Assembly (NCBI GenBank): GCA_043747685.1
Contig: JAYTOR010000133.1
Coordinates: forward strand, 1-64,000
Source of the DNA: JANXUF01 sp043747685
GTDB taxonomy: Bacteria; Actinomycetota; Acidimicrobiia; Acidimicrobiales; Ilumatobacteraceae
DNA length: 64,000 nt
Direction of reading: 5' to 3'
Within the stretch, counting starts at the first letter, position 1; every line of letters begins with the position of its first letter. The position numbers and the translations under genes were made by a program. The notes under the pieces are model-generated. The model ran no database searches, was not told the DNA's origin, and saw only the letters and a program-made list of their open reading frames with translations. This document shows, piece by piece, positions 8,838-17,200 of this stretch.

Positions 8838-9674
8838 TCAGTAGCCGAGGCGTTGAACGCGGTCGGGTTTGCGCTGCCAGTCCTTGTCCACCTTGACGAA
8901 CAGCTCGATGAACGTGCCAGCCGGGAGTTGCTTGCGGACGAGCGTGCCGACTTCTTTGAGCACTGCGCCCTGCTTACCGATCACCATGCCTTTTTGGCTG
9001 TCGCGCTCGACGATGATCTCGACCCGGATGCGATTGCCCTCGTGCTCGGTCACACGGGTGGCGATCGAGTACGGCAGTTCGTCGTGAGTCACTGCGAGCA
9101 GTTGTTCGCGGACGAGTTCGGCCACCCAGTGATCCTCGTCGTTGTCCGACACGGCATCGATCGGGAACCATGCCGGACCCACCGGCAGACGTGTCGCCAG
9201 ATAGGTCACGAGTTCGTCGACACCATCGCCGCTGAGCGCCGAGACGGCAAAGAACTCCGAAGCCTGTAAGCCGGATGCCGAGATCAACTGGCGGGCAATG
9301 CGTTCCTTGCTGGCACGGTCGGTCTTGTTGAGGATGACCACAAAGTCCTTGGGCATGCGCGAAGCGACCCATTCATCGCCGCGACCGAACGCCTGCGTCG
9401 CATCGAGCACCAGACAGGCAACGTCGACATCGTCGAGCGACGTCAGCGCTGCGCTGTTGACCCGCTCGCCGAGCGCCGTGACCGGCTTGTGCAGCCCTGG
9501 CGTGTCGACGAAGACGATCTGCAGATCAGGGCGGTTGACGATGCCGCGGATCGGCAGACGGGTCGTCTGCGGCTTGTCCGAGACAATGCTGATCTTCTGC
9601 CCGCAGATCCTGTTCAGCAAAGTTGACTTACCGACATTCGGACGGCCGGCGAGGGTGACGAATCCCGAGCGCAT
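8838..9674 (-). CDS. era: GTPase Era
   Basis: 278 aa. Ribosome-associated GTPase that assists 16S rRNA maturation and 30S assembly. G1 GRPNVGKST near the N-terminus, the Era switch KPQTTR, G3 DTPGLHKP, G4 NKTD, and a C-terminal KH domain with VIGKQGAVLKEVG. Slightly shorter than E. coli Era (301 aa) but complete. Start ATG overlaps the stop of the CBS-domain gene (ATGA). Last gene of the phoH-ybeY-CBS-era cluster, an order found widely in Gram-positive bacteria. Confidence 0.95.
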   Translation of the reverse strand: MRSGFVTLAGRPNVGKSTLLNRICGQKISIVSDKPQTTRLPIRGIVNRPDLQIVFVDTPGLHKPVTALGERVNSAALTSLDDVDVACLVLDATQAFGRGDEWVASRMPKDFVVILNKTDRASKERIARQLISASGLQASEFFAVSALSGDGVDELVTYLATRLPVGPAWFPIDAVSDNDEDHWVAELVREQLLAVTHDELPYSIATRVTEHEGNRIRVEIIVERDSQKGMVIGKQGAVLKEVGTLVRKQLPAGTFIELFVKVDKDWQRKPDRVQRLGY

Positions 9675-11101
9675 CAGGTCGAATCCGCCGGCGAGGAGGC
9701 CGATGATTCGACGTCCGAATGACGCGACGGCGAATCTCGATCTCGATCTCGATCTCGATCTCGATCTCGATCTCGATCTCGATCTCGATCTCGATCACGG
9801 TCGTGCCCGTCCCCATCATCATGCGGCTGCCAGCCGGGAATCACAGCGACGCGGACGCGACGGATACGACGACCATCGACCTGCTCGACACCAAATTTCC
9901 ATCCCTCGAACTCGACTTCGTCGCCGACGTCCGGCAGGTGACCGAGCGTTCCGAAGACGAATCCGCCGATCGTGTCCCATCCCTCCTCGGGGAAATGAAC
10001 GTGCAGGTGGTCCTCGAGGTCGTCGATGTTCATGCCTCCATCGACGAGATAGTCGCCGTCAGCGAGGCGCTCGAATTCAGCGTCCTCGGTGTCGTACTCG
10101 TCGACGATTTCACCGACGAGTTCCTCAAGGCAGTCCTCGAGCGTGATCAGACCAGCGATCGCCCCGTACTCGTCGGCGACGATTGCCAGGTGGAACTTCT
10201 GCGCCTGCATCTCACGCATCAGGCGGTTAACGAGCTTGTTCTCCGGGACGAAATTGACGGAACGTACCAACGTCGACACCAATTCGCTGCCTCCGCCCTC
10301 GCGTTCCGCCTTGATCAGATCCTTGGTGTAGGCCAGTCCGATGACACCCTCGTCCTCCTTGCCGTCGAGGACGGGGAGCCGGCTGTAGCCGTGCTCGATC
10401 GCCGTGTCCAAGGCCTTGCTCACCGTATGGTCGTGCTGCACGAACACCATGTCGGGCCTCGGCACCATGACCTCGCGAGCGACAGTGTCGCCGAACTCGA
10501 TGATCGATTCGATGAGCTTGCGCTCTTCGTGTTCGATGACATCGCCCTCGAGCGCAGCATCGGCAAAGGCCAGGAATTCGCCCTCGCTGACGAACGGGCC
10601 CTGCTTGAGCCCCTTGCCTGGCAACAGGATGTTGCCGAGACCGATCAGGCCACGAGACACCAGTTTGAGCGGCGGGAACTTGGCGAGCGCAGCGACCGGG
10701 GTCGAAGCGAGCAACGCCGCACGGTCGGAGTTGACGATCGCCCAGGTCTTGGGGATCGCCTCCACGAAGACGAAGACGACGATGATCGAGAAGAAGAAAC
10801 CGATCAGCGCGCCCCAGCCGCCGAAGAGGTTGTCGGCGAGCAACGTCGTCAGCACCGACTGGCCGGTCTGGCACAGCAGCAGGCTGAGGAGCAGCGGGTT
10901 GAGGAAGTTCTCCGGCTTGCTGACCAGCTTGACGAGCGTACGCGGGCGCCTGCCACCCTCGTCGGCGAGCGCCGTCGCCCGCGGCTTCGACATGCGGGTG
11001 AGGCCGGTTTCGGCGGCAGCGAGGAACGCACAGATGATCAACAGGAAAAAGATGGCGATCAGCATCCACAGGTCAGCGGTCGTGAAACTGGAGGCGATCA
11101 C
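9674..11101 (-). CDS. CorC/HlyC-type CBS-domain membrane protein (hemolysin family)
   Basis: 475 aa. N-terminal DUF21 (CNNM) membrane domain with four hydrophobic helices (to about residue 160), a CBS pair (REVMVPRPDMVFV... and LITLEDCLEELVGEI), and a C-terminal CorC/HlyC transporter-associated domain (DYLVDGGMNIDDL...GFVFGTLGHLP). Family members are linked to Mg2+/Co2+ transport. The GTG at 11101 is chosen because it overlaps the ybeY stop as GTGA; a start 12 codons upstream is possible. The tail is odd: eleven consecutive Asp-Arg pairs encoded by a hexanucleotide repeat, beyond the last conserved domain. Confidence 0.88.
   Translation of the reverse strand: MIASSFTTADLWMLIAIFFLLIICAFLAAAETGLTRMSKPRATALADEGGRRPRTLVKLVSKPENFLNPLLLSLLLCQTGQSVLTTLLADNLFGGWGALIGFFFSIIVVFVFVEAIPKTWAIVNSDRAALLASTPVAALAKFPPLKLVSRGLIGLGNILLPGKGLKQGPFVSEGEFLAFADAALEGDVIEHEERKLIESIIEFGDTVAREVMVPRPDMVFVQHDHTVSKALDTAIEHGYSRLPVLDGKEDEGVIGLAYTKDLIKAEREGGGSELVSTLVRSVNFVPENKLVNRLMREMQAQKFHLAIVADEYGAIAGLITLEDCLEELVGEIVDEYDTEDAEFERLADGDYLVDGGMNIDDLEDHLHVHFPEEGWDTIGGFVFGTLGHLPDVGDEVEFEGWKFGVEQVDGRRIRRVRVAVIPGWQPHDDGDGHDRDRDRDRDRDRDRDRDRDRDRDSPSRHSDVESSASSPADST
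9734..9796. repeat. Hexanucleotide microsatellite, ten GATCGA units
   Basis: Ten perfect copies of ATCTCG (plus strand) and a half copy, 63 bp. On the coding minus strand it reads (GATCGA)10-GAT, giving Asp-Arg repeats in the tail of the CBS protein. Length changes by whole units would preserve the frame. It lies 60 bp before the era start codon. Confidence 0.97.
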
Positions 11102-11778
11102 GATGGCGGCTCGATGTCGAGTGGGGTCGGAGGGCACGACATGTCGTCTTCGACGACAGTGCCTGCGTCAATGTCGTCCGGCTCGTCCGTGTGCAGTTGA
11201 CGGAAGGCATCGGGTGCCGCACCGTTCCAATGCAGCGACTCGAGCAATCCAAGCTCACGGGTCCGCATCCGGACTCCCTCTTCGGCCTCCGCATGGTCGT
11301 GGCCCAAGATGTGCAGGATGCCGTGCACCAGCAGCAGCGCCAGTTCGTCGTCGAGTGTGCCGGCGTGGGTTGCGAATTGACGGTTGGCGACCGCCGGACA
11401 GATGACGATGTCGCCGAGCAGCAGCGGAAGGTCTCCGGTGTCGATCGGTGAGCGGTCTGGACCACGACTCAGCGAATTCGGTCCACTCACGACCTCGATG
11501 TCTTCGGCATCGATCGGGAACGACAGTACGTCGGTGGGGCCGTTGACACCCATGTGTGCCTCGTTGAGTTCGACCATCTCCATCTCCCCGATGTAGAGGA
11601 CCGACAGTTCCGTCGCACCGCGCACGCCTTCGGCGAGCAGTACCGATTCTGCAAGTGACTGCCATCGCTGCAGATCGAGTTCGACGTCGCTCTGTTCGTC
11701 GGACACGAAGACCTCGGGGTCACCGTCTCCGCCGATCTTGCGGATGCCGGCGACCTTTGGTTTGGCAACCTCAGCCAC
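11098..11778 (-). CDS. ybeY: Endoribonuclease YbeY (rRNA maturation)
   Basis: 226 aa. Zn-dependent RNase acting in 16S rRNA 3'-end processing and ribosome quality control. Metal site H-x3-H-x5-H seen as HGILHILGHDH; upstream family core VNEAHMG-type segment (ELNEAHMGVNGPTDVLSFP) is present. A start at GTG 11778, overlapping the phoH stop by 8 bp, is preferred; a TTG at 11832 would overlap phoH by 62 bp. The C-terminal ~50 residues after the motif are an acidic extension beyond the usual family length. Between phoH and the CBS gene, as in many bacteria. Confidence 0.92.
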   Translation of the reverse strand: MAEVAKPKVAGIRKIGGDGDPEVFVSDEQSDVELDLQRWQSLAESVLLAEGVRGATELSVLYIGEMEMVELNEAHMGVNGPTDVLSFPIDAEDIEVVSGPNSLSRGPDRSPIDTGDLPLLLGDIVICPAVANRQFATHAGTLDDELALLLVHGILHILGHDHAEAEEGVRMRTRELGLLESLHWNGAAPDAFRQLHTDEPDDIDAGTVVEDDMSCPPTPLDIEPPS

Positions 11779-12793
11779 GTCGGTTGAATCCGTTCTGTTG
11801 GGAAACGTTGGCGACCGGCGCCTGTTGGGCAAGCAGTGCGTTCTGTTCGTCGAGTCGTTCGTACGCTTCGACGATGTCGGCGACGATGCGATGGCGAACG
11901 ACGTCCTTGCGGTCGAAAATCACGAAATCGATGCCCTCGATGCCGGCGAGTACCTGCTGCAAACCGGCAAGACCGCTGCGCCCGCCCGGCATGTCGACCT
12001 GCGTCGAGTCGCCGGTGATCACGACCTTCGAGCCGAATCCGATGCGCGTGAGGAACATTTTCATCTGCTCCGGCGTCGTGTTCTGCGCCTCGTCGAGAAT
12101 GATGAAACTGTTGCTCAGCGTGCGACCGCGCATAAATGCGAGCGGAGCGATTTCCAGCGCGTTGCGTTCGAGCAGTTTGGTGACGCCTTCTGGCTCGATC
12201 ATGTCGTAGAGCGCATCGTACAGCGGCCGAAGGTACGGGTCGATCTTGGCCATCAGGTCGCCAGGTAGGAACCCGAGGCGCTCCCCTGCTTCGACCGCTG
12301 GGCGCGTGAGGATGATCCTGGCGACCTCCTTGGCCTGTAACGACTTGATCGCCATCGCCACAGCCAGCCAACTCTTGCCGGTGCCGGCGGGGCCGACGCC
12401 GAAGGTGATGACGTTCTGGCGGATGGCGTCGACATAGCGCTTCTGGCCTGCTGTCTTCGGCCGGACAGACCGACCCTTTGCGCCTTTGAGGACCTCGTCG
12501 GTGAGCACCTTCGAGGGCTTCTCATCGGCACCGACCATATCGAGGACACGTTTCACGTACCCCTCGTCCAATTGCTGGCCACGTTGCACGAGCACGATCA
12601 ATTCGTCGAACAGCGTCCCGACCTTGGCGGCGTCGATGCCCCCAATGGCGATCTCGTTGCCGCGGACGCGGATCGTGGCGGCCGGATAGGCCTTTTCGAT
12701 CGATCGGAGGTGCTCGTCGCGCTGGCCGAGCAGGGGGGCCATCAGGTGGTTGGCTGGGACGACGACAGTCACGTCGGCGCTGGGGGCGGTCAT
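11771..12793 (-). CDS. phoH: PhoH-like ATPase
   Basis: 340 aa from the ATG at 12793. P-loop NTPase of the PhoH family: Walker A GPAGTGKSW, Walker B FIILDEAQNTT, and the conserved LTRPAVEAGERLGFLPGD. An N-terminal KH-like region precedes the ATPase (RVRGNEIAIGG). The biochemical role is poorly defined; linkage with ybeY and era suggests RNA/ribosome work. The reading frame continues 45 codons upstream of the chosen start without family similarity. First gene of the four-gene cluster. Confidence 0.92.
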   Translation of the reverse strand: MTAPSADVTVVVPANHLMAPLLGQRDEHLRSIEKAYPAATIRVRGNEIAIGGIDAAKVGTLFDELIVLVQRGQQLDEGYVKRVLDMVGADEKPSKVLTDEVLKGAKGRSVRPKTAGQKRYVDAIRQNVITFGVGPAGTGKSWLAVAMAIKSLQAKEVARIILTRPAVEAGERLGFLPGDLMAKIDPYLRPLYDALYDMIEPEGVTKLLERNALEIAPLAFMRGRTLSNSFIILDEAQNTTPEQMKMFLTRIGFGSKVVITGDSTQVDMPGGRSGLAGLQQVLAGIEGIDFVIFDRKDVVRHRIVADIVEAYERLDEQNALLAQQAPVANVSQQNGFNRRG

Positions 12794-12987
12794 GCAGTTC
12801 GCCTTGTCATGCGCACACGAGTGACGCACGTATCTGATCGGCAAACGGAAATCGTCGGGAAAACGGACATCTGAAGAGCAACGGTATCGGCCCGACAGAG
12901 GTGCCGAGCGCAGGCGGTCATCGATCATGCTTCATTCGTGACCCTCGGAGGTGTCAGAATTTCCGTTCCGCCACCACGAGGAGCCAC

Positions 12988-13536
12988 GTGAGCGATTCCA
13001 CGCAGACGCCGACACAGACCGACACGATCTACCTGTCCGACGACGATTTCTCCACCATGAGGGCACAGATGCCCATCGTGTACATCGACGCCATCCCGGT
13101 GCGGATCGATTCCCTCGGCCAGGTCACCCATATCGGGTTGCTCTTGCGCATGCGGCCCGATGGCACGATCAGCCGTTCCGCAGTGTCCGGGCGGGTGCTG
13201 TTCCGCGAGCGAATCCGTGACGCCCTGATCCGCCACCTGGAGAAGGACCTCGGGCCGATGGCCTTCCCCCGGTTGCCGACGGATCCTGCACCGTTCACCG
13301 TCATCGAGTACTTCCCGGACCCGGACATCAGTGGCTACCACGACCCTCGCCAGCACGCCGTCAGCCTCGCGTACGTCGTACCGGTCGACGGCGACTGCCA
13401 GCCGACGCAGGAAGCCTTGGATCTCGTGTGGTTCACGCCGGCGGAAGCCGTCAGCGACCGTGTCAAGCGCGAGATGACCGGTGGGCACGACCGCCTCGTC
13501 CGCCTCGCCCTCGCCCACGCCGGCCAACTCCCGTAG
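12988..13536 (+). CDS. DUF4916 Nudix-hydrolase-family protein
   Basis: 182 aa, GTG start with GAGGA upstream. The sequence from TIYLSDDDFSTMRAQMPIVYIDAIPV through LVWFTPAEA matches the actinobacterial DUF4916 family, a divergent Nudix fold. A canonical Nudix box (GX5EX7REUXEEXGU) is not visible, so hydrolase activity is unproven. Divergent from phoH across 194 bp; the next gene begins 87 bp downstream. Confidence 0.75.
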   Translation: MSDSTQTPTQTDTIYLSDDDFSTMRAQMPIVYIDAIPVRIDSLGQVTHIGLLLRMRPDGTISRSAVSGRVLFRERIRDALIRHLEKDLGPMAFPRLPTDPAPFTVIEYFPDPDISGYHDPRQHAVSLAYVVPVDGDCQPTQEALDLVWFTPAEAVSDRVKREMTGGHDRLVRLALAHAGQLP

Positions 13537-13623
13537 GTGACGTCGCTGGCAGGAATCGTCGCCGATTCTGCGAGGATTGCTGCCAGCGAGACGTGGCCCC
13601 TGCCCATAATTGCTTCGCCTACG

Positions 13624-14589
13624 ATGGAACCCGTGATCGACCCGCCACCCTCACGGACACTGACCGTCGGGGCCGGGCAACTCGGGCCGATCTCGATGGA
13701 CGAGTCGCGTGAGCACGTCGTCGACCGGCTGATCGATCTGCTTCATCAGGCAGCTGCCCGCAACGTCGAACTGCTCGCCTATCCGGAGCTGGCGCTGACG
13801 ACGTTCTTCCCGAGGTGGTGGGTCGAGGACCGCGCCGACGCCGACCACTGGTTCGAGACGCAGATGCCGGGGCAGGCAACAGAGCGGCTGTTCGACGAGG
13901 CTGCACACCTCGGCATCGGTTTCAGCCTCGGCTACGCCGAACTGACGCCAGACGGCCATCACTACAACACGCAGATCCTTGTCGACCGCACCGGTCAGAC
14001 CATTGGCAAGTACCGCAAGGTGCACATCCCCGGCCACGCCGACCATCAGCCGTGGCGCAAGTTCCAGCATCTCGAGCGCTACTACTTCGAGGAGAGTCCC
14101 GATGGATTCCCCGTTTGGCGTGGCTTCGGTGGCATCGTCGGGATGATGATCTGCAACGACCGTCGCTGGCCGGAGACCTATCGGGTGATGGGGATGCAGG
14201 GTGTCGAGTTGATCCTCTGCGGCTACAACACGCCGATCAACTACGCGCCGGACCCCAGCCAGGACATTCTCCAGGGTTTCCACAATGCTCTCGTGATGCA
14301 GGCCGGCGCCTATCAGAACGGTACGTGGGTCATCGGTGTCGCCAAGGGCGGTAACGAAGAGGGCGTCGAGAGCCTGGCGCAGAGCTGCATCATCGCCCCG
14401 TCCGGTCAGATCGTCGCCCAGACACTGACGACCGGCGACGAACTGATCACGGCGACATGCGACCTCGATTGGTGCAAGCGCTACAAGGGGACGTTGTTCG
14501 ACTTCGAAACGTACCGGCGGCCGGAAGTCTACGGCATCATCACCGGCCAGAAAGGCGTCGTCGAGCCGCCGCCGGCCGCCGACGCCTGA
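13624..14589 (+). CDS. Nitrilase-superfamily N-carbamoyl-amino-acid hydrolase
   Basis: 321 aa from ATG 13624, where family similarity begins. Catalytic triad by position: Glu55 (AYPELALT), Lys132 (KYRKVHIPG), Cys177 (MMICNDRRWPE); the Lys-Cys spacing of 45 equals that of N-carbamoyl-D-amino-acid amidohydrolase. It would release CO2 and ammonia from an N-carbamoyl amino acid, such as the product of hydantoin or dihydropyrimidine opening, or from an ureido acid. First of five plus-strand genes with purine/ureide themes; 2 bp separate it from the next. D- versus beta-ureido substrate cannot be decided by eye. Confidence 0.85.
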   Translation: MEPVIDPPPSRTLTVGAGQLGPISMDESREHVVDRLIDLLHQAAARNVELLAYPELALTTFFPRWWVEDRADADHWFETQMPGQATERLFDEAAHLGIGFSLGYAELTPDGHHYNTQILVDRTGQTIGKYRKVHIPGHADHQPWRKFQHLERYYFEESPDGFPVWRGFGGIVGMMICNDRRWPETYRVMGMQGVELILCGYNTPINYAPDPSQDILQGFHNALVMQAGAYQNGTWVIGVAKGGNEEGVESLAQSCIIAPSGQIVAQTLTTGDELITATCDLDWCKRYKGTLFDFETYRRPEVYGIITGQKGVVEPPPAADA

Positions 14590-14591
14590 CC

Positions 14592-15665
14592 ATGGGAGCG
14601 GTTACCCCCGGGCTCGTCTGCGGCCACCATCACCTGTACTCGGCGCTCGCCCGCGGCATGCCGGCCCCCGCCAAGACACCGACGACGTTCCTGGAAATCC
14701 TCGAACAGGTGTGGTGGCGGATTGACGTCGCCCTCGACCTGGATATGTTGCGCGCCGCCGCCCGCCTCGGCGCGTTGGAGGCGCTGGAGTGCGGCACGAC
14801 GGCGATCATCGATCACCACGAATCGCCTCACGTGATCGACGGTTCGCTGCAGGTCATCGCCGATGCCTGTGCCGAGGTGGGGGTTCGGGTCAACACGACC
14901 TATGGCGTCACCGATCGGTGGCAGGACGACGGATCGGGGTTCGGGGACGACTGGTCGACCCCTCCCCTGCGCATGACCGATGCGGCGAGACGCGGCCTGG
15001 AGGAGTGCGAGCAGTTCATTGCCGGCGGCGGCAGCGGCCTCGTCGGTGTCCATGCCCCGTTCACGTGCAGCGACGAAACGCTCGAAGCGGCAGCAGGACT
15101 GGCGAAGGACCTCGGCGTCGGCGTCCACGTGCATGTCGCCGAAGGCTCGATCGACGCGCCGGCCGGCCGACGGCTGGAGAATCTTGCGGCGGACGACTGG
15201 CTCCTCGTGCACTGTGTCCACCTCGACCGTCCGTTGCCGGGAACGATCGCCCACAACCCGCGTTCGAACATGAACAACGCCGTCGGGTACGCGCAGCCGA
15301 CACGGTTCTCGAATCCCATCGTGCTCGGCACCGACGGCATCGGCGCGGACATGCTCGAAGAGTTCCGCCTCGCCTACGTTCGCCTGCGCGAGTTCGACGT
15401 GACGTCGACACCATCGACCGTCTGGCAGTGGTTGGAGAACAGCTACGCCTTTTTCCCGGATGCCGCTGGCGACCGCGTGACGTGGACGTACGACACCGCA
15501 GACGACCCGTGGAGTGTCGCCTTTACGCCCGGCATGCGCGCCCTCGACGTCGTCCGCAACGACGGCACCATCCTGTTGCGCGACGGTGTCGCCCAACTCG
15601 TCGATGCCGTCGAGGTCCGGACCCACGCCCACGAACAGGCCGCCCGCCTCTTCTCGCTGCTATGA
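14592..15665 (+). CDS. SsnA-like amidohydrolase lacking the N-terminal beta domain
   Basis: 357 aa. A TIM-barrel metal-dependent hydrolase of the SsnA/cytosine-deaminase-like group. Ligands visible: HxH in GLVCGHHHLYSALARGM, His in VHVHVAEG, His in LVHCVHLD, Asp in GTDGIGADM. The ATG falls directly before the first barrel strand, so the ~55-residue beta-sandwich usual before it is missing; upstream codons lie inside the nitrilase gene and show no similarity. The C-terminal part between the last ligand and the final strand also seems shortened. It may need a partner, be an unusual lineage form, or be decaying. Deaminase-type chemistry on a purine-like substrate is suggested by neighbours only. 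Confidence 0.75.
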   Translation: MGAVTPGLVCGHHHLYSALARGMPAPAKTPTTFLEILEQVWWRIDVALDLDMLRAAARLGALEALECGTTAIIDHHESPHVIDGSLQVIADACAEVGVRVNTTYGVTDRWQDDGSGFGDDWSTPPLRMTDAARRGLEECEQFIAGGGSGLVGVHAPFTCSDETLEAAAGLAKDLGVGVHVHVAEGSIDAPAGRRLENLAADDWLLVHCVHLDRPLPGTIAHNPRSNMNNAVGYAQPTRFSNPIVLGTDGIGADMLEEFRLAYVRLREFDVTSTPSTVWQWLENSYAFFPDAAGDRVTWTYDTADDPWSVAFTPGMRALDVVRNDGTILLRDGVAQLVDAVEVRTHAHEQAARLFSLL

Positions 15666-15747
15666 CCCTCCGAATTCGACCGTTTGTGCAGTTGAGCGAT
15701 GTCACGTGGTCGTTGTGCACGAACGCCTCTACCGATTGTGAGTCCCG

Positions 15748-17172
15748 ATGAGTGTCGCCCCGACCACCGCTGTCATCCCGGACGGTGAATCCCACACCGG
15801 ACCCGGCGCGACTGCGGACCTGTTGATCACCGGGGCCGATCTCGTCGCCACGATGGACGTCGAGCGGCGAGAACTACGCGGTGGCTGGGTGGCCATCACC
15901 GGTGGCTTTGTGTCTGCGGTGGGTACTGCCGCAGACCCGCAGCCGGTCGCCGGCCGGACGATCGACGCCCGCGGCTGCCTCGTCACCCCTGGTCTCGTCA
16001 ACGCTCACCACCACATGTTCCAGAACCTCACGAGGGCATTCCCGCCGATGACGGATGCGCCGCTGTTCGGCTGGCTGCAGTCGCTCTATCCGTTGTGGGC
16101 GCGGCTCGACGAGGAGGCTGCGTACGTCAGTGCCTGGGTCGGACTCGCCGAGTTGGCGCTATCGGGATGCACGACCTCGACGGACCATCTCTATGTCCAT
16201 CCGAGCGGAGGTGGCGACCTGCTCGGCGCGGAAATCGCTGCGGCTACCGACCTCGGCATGCGATTCCACCCGACCCGCGGGTCGATGTCGTTGAGTGTCA
16301 AGGACGGCGGACTCCCACCCGACAGCGTGGTCCAGGACGACGACACGATCCTTGCAGAATGCGAGGCGCAGGTCGCACGCCACCATCATCGCGGTCACGG
16401 GGCGATGACACGGATCGCGCTCGCACCGTGCTCACCGTTCTCGGTCACGCCGTCCTTGATGGAACGCACAGCGGAACTCGCCGAACGCCTCGATGTCCGC
16501 CTGCACACGCATCTGGCGGAGAACGCCGAGGACGACGCCTTCTCTATTGCGACGTTCGGCTGCAGACCGATCGAGCAATTCGAGGACGTCGGCTGGTGCA
16601 CCGAACGGACATGGGTTGCCCACTGCGTGATGCCGAACGACGACGAGGTCGTCCGGCTCGGCGCCGCCCACGTCGGCGTCGCCCACTGCCCGAGTTCCAA
16701 CCTCATCCTCGGCTCCGGAATCGCCCCGACGATCGACATGCGTCGCGCCGGCGTGCACGTCGGTATCGGTGTCGACGGTTCCTCATCCGCCGATTCGGCA
16801 TCGATGTGGCTCGAGTCGAGACAGGCGATGTTGCTTGCCAAGTTGCGCAGCGGACCAGCCAACTCGACAGCCAGAATGGCATTGGAAATGGCGACGATCG
16901 GCAGCGCCGGATGCCTCGGGCGGATCGGCGAGATCGGCACGATCGCCGTCGGGTCGGTCGGCGATATCGCCGTGTGGAAACTCGACGGGCCGAAGTTCGC
17001 CGGCGCCATCGCCGACCCCATCGAGGCCTGGCTCCGATGCGGACCGGTTGGTGCATGGCACACGATCGTCCATGGCAGCAGCGTGGTCGCCGATGGTCAG
17101 TTGGTCAGCCCGCACGTCGAGGAGGTTCTTTTGTCACACCGCAGGATCAGCACCGCAATCCAACAGCCGTAG
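15748..17172 (+). CDS. 8-oxoguanine deaminase-like amidohydrolase
   Basis: 474 aa, ATG start. Full-length amidohydrolase of the TrzN/AtzB/8-oxoguanine deaminase group: N-terminal beta domain (LLITGADLVATMD), HxH in LVNAHHHMFQNLTRAFPP, His in LHTHLAENAEDD with the catalytic Glu, His in WVAHCVMP, Asp in GVDGSSSADS, and the closing GDIAVWKLD. The ..HHHMFQ..TR motif and SSSAD ending are typical of 8-oxoguanine deaminase, which makes urate and ammonia. Hydroxychlorotriazine or other aminohydrolase activity is the alternative. Second amidohydrolase in the putative purine cluster. Confidence 0.85.
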   Translation: MSVAPTTAVIPDGESHTGPGATADLLITGADLVATMDVERRELRGGWVAITGGFVSAVGTAADPQPVAGRTIDARGCLVTPGLVNAHHHMFQNLTRAFPPMTDAPLFGWLQSLYPLWARLDEEAAYVSAWVGLAELALSGCTTSTDHLYVHPSGGGDLLGAEIAAATDLGMRFHPTRGSMSLSVKDGGLPPDSVVQDDDTILAECEAQVARHHHRGHGAMTRIALAPCSPFSVTPSLMERTAELAERLDVRLHTHLAENAEDDAFSIATFGCRPIEQFEDVGWCTERTWVAHCVMPNDDEVVRLGAAHVGVAHCPSSNLILGSGIAPTIDMRRAGVHVGIGVDGSSSADSASMWLESRQAMLLAKLRSGPANSTARMALEMATIGSAGCLGRIGEIGTIAVGSVGDIAVWKLDGPKFAGAIADPIEAWLRCGPVGAWHTIVHGSSVVADGQLVSPHVEEVLLSHRRISTAIQQP

Positions 17173-17200
17173 CGGTTGCCCGGGTGCTACAAACGACTGC

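Noticed and set aside
9719..11200. Long plus-strand frame across the CBS-domain gene, with Ser-Ile repeats
   Set aside because: It mirrors the coding strand; the hexanucleotide repeat is open in all frames. Domain evidence supports only the minus strand.
14529..15632. 367-codon minus-strand frame opposite the SsnA-like gene
   Set aside because: It is the complement of a gene with clear metal-binding motifs and has no recognisable family pattern.
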